From Nanobdellota archaeon (GTDB lineage: Archaea > Nanobdellota > Nanobdellia > Pacearchaeales > GW2011-AR1), in contig JAUYDD010000158.1 of the NCBI GenBank assembly GCA_030704765.1, positions 1-8,740 of the forward strand: a stretch of DNA of 8,740 nt, in the 5' to 3' direction. Made by a program: the position numbers and the translations under genes. Below the pieces are notes generated by a model. That model saw only the letters and a program-made list of their open reading frames with translations. It had not been told where the DNA came from and ran no database searches. This document shows, piece by piece, positions 5,452 through 8,740 of the stretch. Numbering within the stretch: the first letter of the stretch is position 1; each line of letters starts with the position of its first letter.

Positions 5452-6171
5452 ATGGCAGATTTTATTGAAGGTGAACTAGTGTTATGCACTGTAAGAGATA
5501 CAGTTGGAACAACTGTATTTGTAAAAATAAATGATACCCCTTATGAAGGCACTATAACCTTTTCAGAAATAGCGCCTGGAAGGATAAGGAACATCAGGGA
5601 TTATGTCATTCCAAATAAAAAAATAGTCTGTAAGGTTATAAAAGCAGAAGGGAATAAATTGCAATTATCTTTTCGTAGAGTCAAGCCTAATGAAAGAAAA
5701 GAGCTCCTAGATAGAATAGAGAAAGAAAAAAGTTTCAAAGCTATATTAAAAACAGTTTTAGGTGAACAAGAATCAATGACAGTCATTGAAAAAATAACTG
5801 AAAAACATGACTTGATTGATTTTTTCCAGAATCTTGAAAAAAATATAAATGAATTAGGAACTTATATTTCCAAAGAAAATCTTGATAAAATTATAAAGAT
5901 ATTTGAAAGTAAAAAAGAAAAACCTAAAGTAATAAGGCAGATATTCAAATTATCCAATAAATCTTCAGAAGGAGTAAACATTGTGAAAAATATAATGTCT
6001 GAATCCTGCAAAGACAGATGCGAAATAAAATACCTAGCAGCAGGTAAATATTCAATAACCCTTGAAGGAAAAGACTTCAAGGAAATTAATTCTAAAGTTA
6101 ATTCTACACTGCAACAGATAGAATTCTTAGCAAAGAAAAATCATTGTGACTTTTCAATAGAAAAAAAATAG
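5452..6171 (+). CDS. aif2a: Translation initiation factor aIF2 subunit alpha
   Basis: Alpha subunit of the heterotrimeric factor that delivers initiator Met-tRNA to the small ribosomal subunit. Residues about 3-80 form the S1/OB RNA-binding domain, recognisable from GELVLCTVRDTVGTTVFVKI, GTITFSEIAPGRIRNIRDYV and the closing LQLSFRRV. A helical middle domain (about 85-165) follows, and then the C-terminal alpha/beta domain that binds the gamma subunit. At 239 residues it is slightly shorter than many homologues. I place the start at the second of two consecutive ATGs from TATA spacing; 5449 would add one Met. The gene has lost adjacency to rps27e through the insertion, and the frequently following nop10 is absent here. 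Convergent with endoQ, 11 bp apart. Confidence 0.93.
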   Translation: MADFIEGELVLCTVRDTVGTTVFVKINDTPYEGTITFSEIAPGRIRNIRDYVIPNKKIVCKVIKAEGNKLQLSFRRVKPNERKELLDRIEKEKSFKAILKTVLGEQESMTVIEKITEKHDLIDFFQNLEKNINELGTYISKENLDKIIKIFESKKEKPKVIRQIFKLSNKSSEGVNIVKNIMSESCKDRCEIKYLAAGKYSITLEGKDFKEINSKVNSTLQQIEFLAKKNHCDFSIEKK

Positions 6172-6199
6172 TTGTTCTACAATTAAAACAGCCTTTTTT
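6161..6199. terminator. Back-to-back T-run terminators between aif2a and endoQ
   Basis: T6 on the plus strand (6194-6199) follows the aif2a stop. T8 on the minus strand (complement of 6161-6168) follows the endoQ stop. Archaeal termination commonly uses U-runs. The spacing suits two convergent genes whose stops are 11 bp apart. Confidence 0.45.
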
Positions 6200-7514
6200 G
6201 TATAACTTTATGTTTATTATTTCCAATATTATTTATTTCAGGACTATCTTTTTGATTATCTTCAATGCCAATTTCTTTCCCGCCAATTATTGCTTTGCCA
6301 TATACTCCATCATATCCCGGCTTTACATTTATTTTTCCTTCTCTATTTTGGATTATAAGATCTGCGAGTAAAGAGCTATTCAATACTTCTATTAATTCTT
6401 CTTTTGATACATTAATCAGTACATTAAATTCATTTTCAAATTTACTTATAAGTTTGTTATAGATTTCCCAGACTTTTTTAGAATTTACTCCTGTTCCACT
6501 AGATAAAGATATTACTTCATGCAAAGGAAGCATGCTAAAATAAATTTTTTTATTTATATGGTCTCCAATACCTATTTTACTTAATTCAAAGACTCTATAT
6601 TCAACACCGATTGTCAATGCTCTAGAGCATACTGGACAGATACCATTAAGTTCTTTTGTTTTCTTAGAATCAGAATAAAAATTACAGTTCCTATGCCCGT
6701 CATAATGATATTTTCCATATGCTGGATCAGTTTCTATAGTGCCGATAAAATCTTTTTCTCTTATCTGTCTTATCACTTCATCATAAGTTATTTTCCCATT
6801 ATCTGATGATTTGAATATAGTTGCTTCTCTTCCAAGTCTCCAAGGCCAAAAACTATGTGCATCTGAAAAACTTATTATCGCTCTATTATCAAGTTCTGAT
6901 ATTTTCCAGTTCATTAATGGATCTGAAGAGATTCCTGTTTCTATTGCATGAATCATATCAGCCTTATCATCAAATGCTTCTTTTAATGAATCAAACCCTC
7001 CATTGCTTCCAAATACTCCAAAATGCGGTGTCCAGATATGAGCTGGTATTATCTCTATCCTAGAATCGATTTCCTGCATTTTAGCTGCAAAATCTCTTGC
7101 AGATATGCCAAATATAGGCCTTCCGTCATAATCCCTTCTTCCTTTGCTATCAAGCCAAGAATTTATCTTATCTACAGCCTCAATAGATGGTGCAAGATAA
7201 ACAAGATGCACTTTCCTTCCTTTTCCTTTAGCTGAATATATTAAAGATATCTCAGAACTCAATATGAATGGAAAACCATTATAATAATAAATGCCCATTT
7301 CTTCTCTTAATTTCTTTATTTCTAAAAGCCATTTTGGATGAGTAAAATCTCCAGTACCAAGCAAGTTTAATCCTTTTATTTTAGCCCATTTCACAAGATT
7401 AGGAAAATCAAGCTCTTTTGAACATGCTCTTGAATATTTTGAATGAATATGTAAATCAGAAAATATCCAGTTTTTCTCTATTTTCATATTTCCAATATAA
7501 CTCTCTTTTTCCAT
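6183..7514 (-). CDS. endoQ: Endonuclease Q, PHP-family DNA repair nuclease
   Basis: EndoQ nicks DNA on the 5' side of deaminated bases (uracil, hypoxanthine, xanthine) and abasic sites. The PHP metal site is evident: D20-L-H22-I-H24 in SDLHIHSKYS, D56 and H59 in GTGDFTHP, E88 in SSEIS, H159 in PAHIWTPHFG, and D218-A-H220 in FSDAH. A zinc-finger segment follows (C277 in GHRNCNF, C293-x-x-C296 in GICPVC), then a helical C-terminal domain. At 443 residues the length is near the family norm. The start at 7514 is supported by a TATA box centred 25.5 bp upstream; Met10 is less likely. The tail ends IQKRLF, which vaguely recalls a PCNA-binding peptide (QxxLxxFF) but is incomplete. Confidence 0.9.
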   Translation of the reverse strand: MEKESYIGNMKIEKNWIFSDLHIHSKYSRACSKELDFPNLVKWAKIKGLNLLGTGDFTHPKWLLEIKKLREEMGIYYYNGFPFILSSEISLIYSAKGKGRKVHLVYLAPSIEAVDKINSWLDSKGRRDYDGRPIFGISARDFAAKMQEIDSRIEIIPAHIWTPHFGVFGSNGGFDSLKEAFDDKADMIHAIETGISSDPLMNWKISELDNRAIISFSDAHSFWPWRLGREATIFKSSDNGKITYDEVIRQIREKDFIGTIETDPAYGKYHYDGHRNCNFYSDSKKTKELNGICPVCSRALTIGVEYRVFELSKIGIGDHINKKIYFSMLPLHEVISLSSGTGVNSKKVWEIYNKLISKFENEFNVLINVSKEELIEVLNSSLLADLIIQNREGKINVKPGYDGVYGKAIIGGKEIGIEDNQKDSPEINNIGNNKHKVIQKRLF

Positions 7515-7535
7515 AAATTAAAAATAAAATAAGGC

Positions 7536-7543
7536 TTTATATA
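7536..7543 (-). promoter_or_regulatory. TATA box of endoQ
   Basis: The minus strand reads TATATAAA, centred 25.5 bp before the ATG at 7514, fixing a leaderless start. Confidence 0.65.
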
Positions 7544-7597
7544 GATTGTTGTATTAAAAATTATTCAAAAATTATTCCTAATAAATTCTTCTATTTT

Positions 7598-7757
7598 ATC
7601 AAAAAAACAATCCACCACACCCTAAAGGTTCTTTGCCACAGCTAAAAAATCGCCTGCTGGCGAGTGTGGTTTGATTGGCCCTTGTTTTTAGGATGCTCAG
7701 GAATGCGAGCACATCCTAAAGGAGGTGGTTTTATACAAACGAGCATTCCTGACATAA
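7598..7757 (+). repeat. Two-hairpin repeat, copy 2
   Basis: 160 bp. The first 103 bp (7598-7700) match copy 3 with a single difference. This scaffold contains CCACAC/GTGTGG and AATC/GATT pairing, the CGCC-TGCT-GGCG hairpin, and the AAAAACAA/TTGTTTTT outer stem. The remaining 57 bp are unlike copy 3 in sequence but have a perfect 9-bp basal stem (CAGGAATGC with GCATTCCTG) and an inner CATCC-TAAA-GGAGG hairpin. The copy ends in GACATAA, directly abutting the stop codon of the membrane-protein gene at 7758. Confidence 0.8.
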
Positions 7758-8282
7758 TCATATCCCCAAACCTTTTATTAATTGCCAAAAATCTCCTAAT
7801 TGAAATGTAAGATTAGACACAGTTATCTGCACTAATGCTAAGAGCCACATGAATAGTATCCAGTTGGTGCCAAGGCTCCAAGAAAGGTCATAATCCTCTT
7901 TAAATCTAACTTTATAGAATATATAGACATTTGCCATAGCAAGGTATATTCCAATTAAGAACAAAAATCTAAGGTCAGAGATTATTCCAGCTAAATTAAT
8001 ATCAGCTCTTTTCATTTTATCTAACTTATTATATTCTTCTAGGCTGAATTTAGTCACGCCTAGTTTATTTACAGTAGGATTGAAAAAATTAGGGATTGTT
8101 TCAAGAAGATTCACTTCATAATAACTGTTCACTCCGTATTTTTCTAAAGCATTTTGATGGCTTTTTTCATGGAAATAAGTAGATATCTGTATAAGATAGG
8201 GTAATATAAAAAAGATTGTTATAAAAAGAAAAGATGCAACACTAAATACTTTCCAAATATCTTTTTTTAATCCTTCATCCAT
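7758..8282 (-). CDS. Membrane protein with HExxH motif, possible metalloprotease
   Basis: A 174-residue protein with three predicted membrane segments (about 13-35, 97-123 and 139-158). Directly after the first comes H38-E39-K-S-H42 in YFHEKSHQNALEKYG, which resembles the HExxH zinc site and following helix of M50 (site-2-protease-like) enzymes. Late in the protein N157-LTFQLG-D164 recalls the N...D segment that gives M50 enzymes their third zinc ligand. The fit is partial: the protein is short and lacks the Pro-rich core, so it may be a degenerate or non-catalytic relative. No TATA box stands at the usual distance, so a longer leader is likely. Its stop codon abuts repeat copy 2. Confidence 0.6.
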   Translation of the reverse strand: MDEGLKKDIWKVFSVASFLFITIFFILPYLIQISTYFHEKSHQNALEKYGVNSYYEVNLLETIPNFFNPTVNKLGVTKFSLEEYNKLDKMKRADINLAGIISDLRFLFLIGIYLAMANVYIFYKVRFKEDYDLSWSLGTNWILFMWLLALVQITVSNLTFQLGDFWQLIKGLGI

Positions 8283-8563
8283 TTTATCGCCTCTTTATAT
8301 TATAGAAAAGGAAATAAATTTTCGAATAAATTTATTCCTTTGCTATTAGTTATAATTATATATAACAATAAAACCAGCTTTATAAAATTAATCTAAAAAT
8401 TAAGTTTATGCTGCTCTCTGTTAAATACACCAATTCATAATTGATACCTCTTAATCTGTTAAGGGTTACAATCTACTAATATCCTCGCTATTATTTTTGG
8501 ATTAATTATAAGGGAAAAACATCAGCTGGCGAAAGCCGACGATGTTTAGAAAGTAGCCCCTAA
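8283..8563. other. Gene-free stretch with several hairpins
   Basis: No credible protein gene. AAGGAA-A-TAAATTT pairs with AAATTTATTCCTT across 8308-8340 (13 bp, one bulge). An imperfect palindrome with TATA character lies at 8350-8367. TTTATAAA at 8379-8386 would start plus-strand transcription near 8408, at an ATG followed by only 10 codons. At 8517-8547, AAACATC pairs with GATGTTT around a GGC-GAAA-GCC core with a GNRA-type loop. A small RNA gene is possible, but I cannot match it to a known family. Confidence 0.35.
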
Positions 8564-8723
8564 ATCAAAAAAACAATCCACCACACCCTAAAGGTTCTTT
8601 GCCACAGCTAAAAAATCGCCTGCTGGCGAGTGTGGCTTGATTGGCCCTTGTTTTTAGGATGCTCAGAAATTAAAACAAACTAACATCCACATCTTAAAAG
8701 ATGTGGTTTAATTTCTGACATAA
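8564..8723 (+). repeat. Two-hairpin repeat, copy 3
   Basis: 160 bp, the same length as copy 2, with which its first 103 bp agree except for one base. The 57-bp 3' module has an 11-bp perfect basal stem (CAGAAATTAAA with TTTAATTTCTG), a 12-nt 5'-side bulge and an inner CCACATCT-TAAA-AGATGTGG hairpin, followed at once by ACATAA. Stem sequences differ from copies 1 and 2 while pairing is preserved. Confidence 0.8.
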
Positions 8724-8740
8724 TAATGAGTCATGTTTTA

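Noticed and set aside
5601..6080. Two minus-strand frames of 61 and 72 codons opposite aif2a
   Set aside because: Contained in a well-identified housekeeping gene, without promoter or recognisable domain.
6265..7235. Three plus-strand frames of 65-80 codons opposite endoQ
   Set aside because: They lie entirely antisense to a gene with intact PHP metal ligands, and show low-complexity Ser/Leu/Phe composition typical of shadows.
1..8723. The three hairpin repeats as a CRISPR array
   Set aside because: The units are about 1-7.5 kb apart with genes between them, the conserved part is about 100 bp, and there are no regular spacers and no cas genes in view.

Overview
The window is AT-rich archaeal DNA, most likely from a small-genome, DPANN-like archaeon (an inference). 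The markers are archaeal: ribosomal protein S27e, translation initiation factor aIF2 alpha, and the PHP-type repair enzyme endonuclease Q. Most genes have a TATA-like octamer centred 25-26 bp before the start codon, so their mRNAs should be essentially leaderless. I used that spacing to choose or test starts.

Chromosomal frame. rps27e (200-370) and aif2a (5452-6171) are usually neighbours in archaea. Here about 5 kb separates them. An 11-bp direct repeat, TAATTAATCCG, occurs at 364-374 and 5407-5417. Just inside it lies a perfect 22-bp inverted repeat (378-399 and 5384-5405). Removing the intervening DNA plus one repeat copy restores a compact rps27e-aif2a junction of about 38 bp. The 5 kb is therefore a transposon-like insertion (about 375-5408), placed so that the S27e stop codon is kept inside the target duplication.

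The element. From left to right it holds an HNH endonuclease and a convergent, overlapping C5 cytosine methyltransferase (a probable type II restriction-modification cargo), a zinc-ribbon DDE transposase of the IS6/IS240 type, and a divergent Cdc6/TnsC-like AAA+ ATPase. These are followed by a GC-richer hairpin cluster that may be a small RNA, an AbrB-like regulator, a 49-aa protein and an 89-aa winged-helix protein. The transposase has no inverted repeats of its own, so transposase plus ATPase may move the whole element. Two design features stand out. Each end carries two or three copies of an A/G-TTAAA-GG motif about 20 bp apart, and the innermost copy sits exactly where the TATA box of the first inward gene should be. 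The transposase and AbrB promoters share identical paired operators (consensus TTCGGNNNCCGAA, centres 25 bp apart, flanking the TATA box in the same geometry).

Right flank. aif2a is convergent with endoQ (6183-7514). Beyond them is a small membrane protein with an HExxH motif (7758-8282).

Scattered repeats. Three copies of a two-hairpin element (1-140, 7598-7757, 8564-8723) lie outside the transposon in the same orientation. Copies 2 and 3 are both 160 bp: a 103-bp almost identical scaffold followed by a 57-bp module whose sequence differs but whose basal stem remains perfectly self-complementary. All three end in a stem followed by ACATAA. They could be a structured RNA family or IS200/IS605-type hairpin elements.
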